NCBI GenBank assembly: GCA_025352915.1
Contig: JANXSA010000183.1
Coordinates: 1-5,421 of the forward strand
Direction: 5' to 3'
Source of the DNA: Rhodospirillales bacterium
Lineage (GTDB): Bacteria; Pseudomonadota; Alphaproteobacteria; Acetobacterales; Acetobacteraceae
Length of the DNA stretch: 5,421 bases
This document shows, in pieces, positions 5,347 through 5,421 of the stretch (within the stretch, counting starts at the first letter, position 1; the number at the start of each line of letters is the position of its first letter). The position numbers and the translations under genes are program-made. Below the pieces are notes generated by a model. It worked only from the letters and a program-made list of their open reading frames with translations, did not search any database and was not told the DNA's origin.

Positions 5347-5421
5347 ATGAAAGCAGCACCCCACCCCTCCGCGGCCCCGCCGCTTGCTGGCCTCCTGGCC
5401 GGCATGCGCGCCGAGACGGCC
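5347..5421 (+). CDS. N-terminal fragment of an unidentified gene, possibly leaderless
   Basis: The frame starting at the ATG at 5347 is open for 25 codons to the right edge, reading MKAAPHPSAAPPLAGLLAG and then MRAETA. After the first few codons third positions are nearly all G or C, as expected for a real gene here. The ATG lies 7 nt after a perfect TATAAT, so transcription would start at or next to the A of the ATG and leave no room for a ribosome site. Other starts in the same frame are the ATG at 5338, which overlaps the -10 box and is unlikely, and the ATG at 5404, which has no ribosome site. The product cannot be identified. The stretch LLAGMRAETA faintly resembles the N-terminal helix of heme oxygenase-like proteins (L-R-x-x-T-A), but that is a guess from a few residues. 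Confidence 0.45.
   Translation, partial: MKAAPHPSAAPPLAGLLAGMRAETA

Overview
The window looks like a piece of a GC-rich alphaproteobacterial chromosome. Acetobacteraceae or another Rhodospirillales member is my best guess, from the strongly GC-biased codons and from AT-rich 35-bp gene-end repeats of a kind I associate with that family. The assignment is an inference, not a match.

Left part (1-3074): two divergent catabolic-type genes separated by 73 bp. On the minus strand is an FAD-dependent aromatic hydroxylase of the MhpA / 3-(3-hydroxyphenyl)propionate hydroxylase type. Its 440 N-terminal codons are present and it runs off the left edge without a stop. On the plus strand is a complete 559-residue AMP-forming acyl-CoA synthetase. 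Together they suggest oxidation and CoA activation of an aromatic or fatty acid, but the substrate cannot be read from the sequence. The plus strand is remarkably C-rich through both genes despite their opposite orientation.

Middle part (3075-4068): a repeat-rich, lower-GC island between the convergent ends of the ligase and the right-hand gene. It holds one small minus-strand gene for a HEPN-like helical protein, with its own probable promoter, and several repeat-type elements: a GC-rich hairpin, a relative of the widespread RHPERSEG-type extragenic repeat, a REP-like perfect hairpin, and two perfect 35-bp copies of an AT-rich palindromic element in inverted orientation bracketing the island. 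Each 35-bp copy sits just past the stop of a flanking gene, in the same orientation relative to that gene.

Right part (4069-5421): a minus-strand gene for a 340-residue ATP-grasp-like protein, probably of the poorly characterised Cj0069 family. Diverging from it is a strong-looking sigma70-type promoter and the first 25 codons of a plus-strand gene cut by the right edge, whose ATG lies at the predicted transcription start. No rRNA, tRNA, CRISPR array or transposase gene was seen. The most unusual items are the orphan HEPN-like gene bracketed by inverted 35-mers, the strand-wise C skew over the catabolic pair, and the possible leaderless start at the right end.
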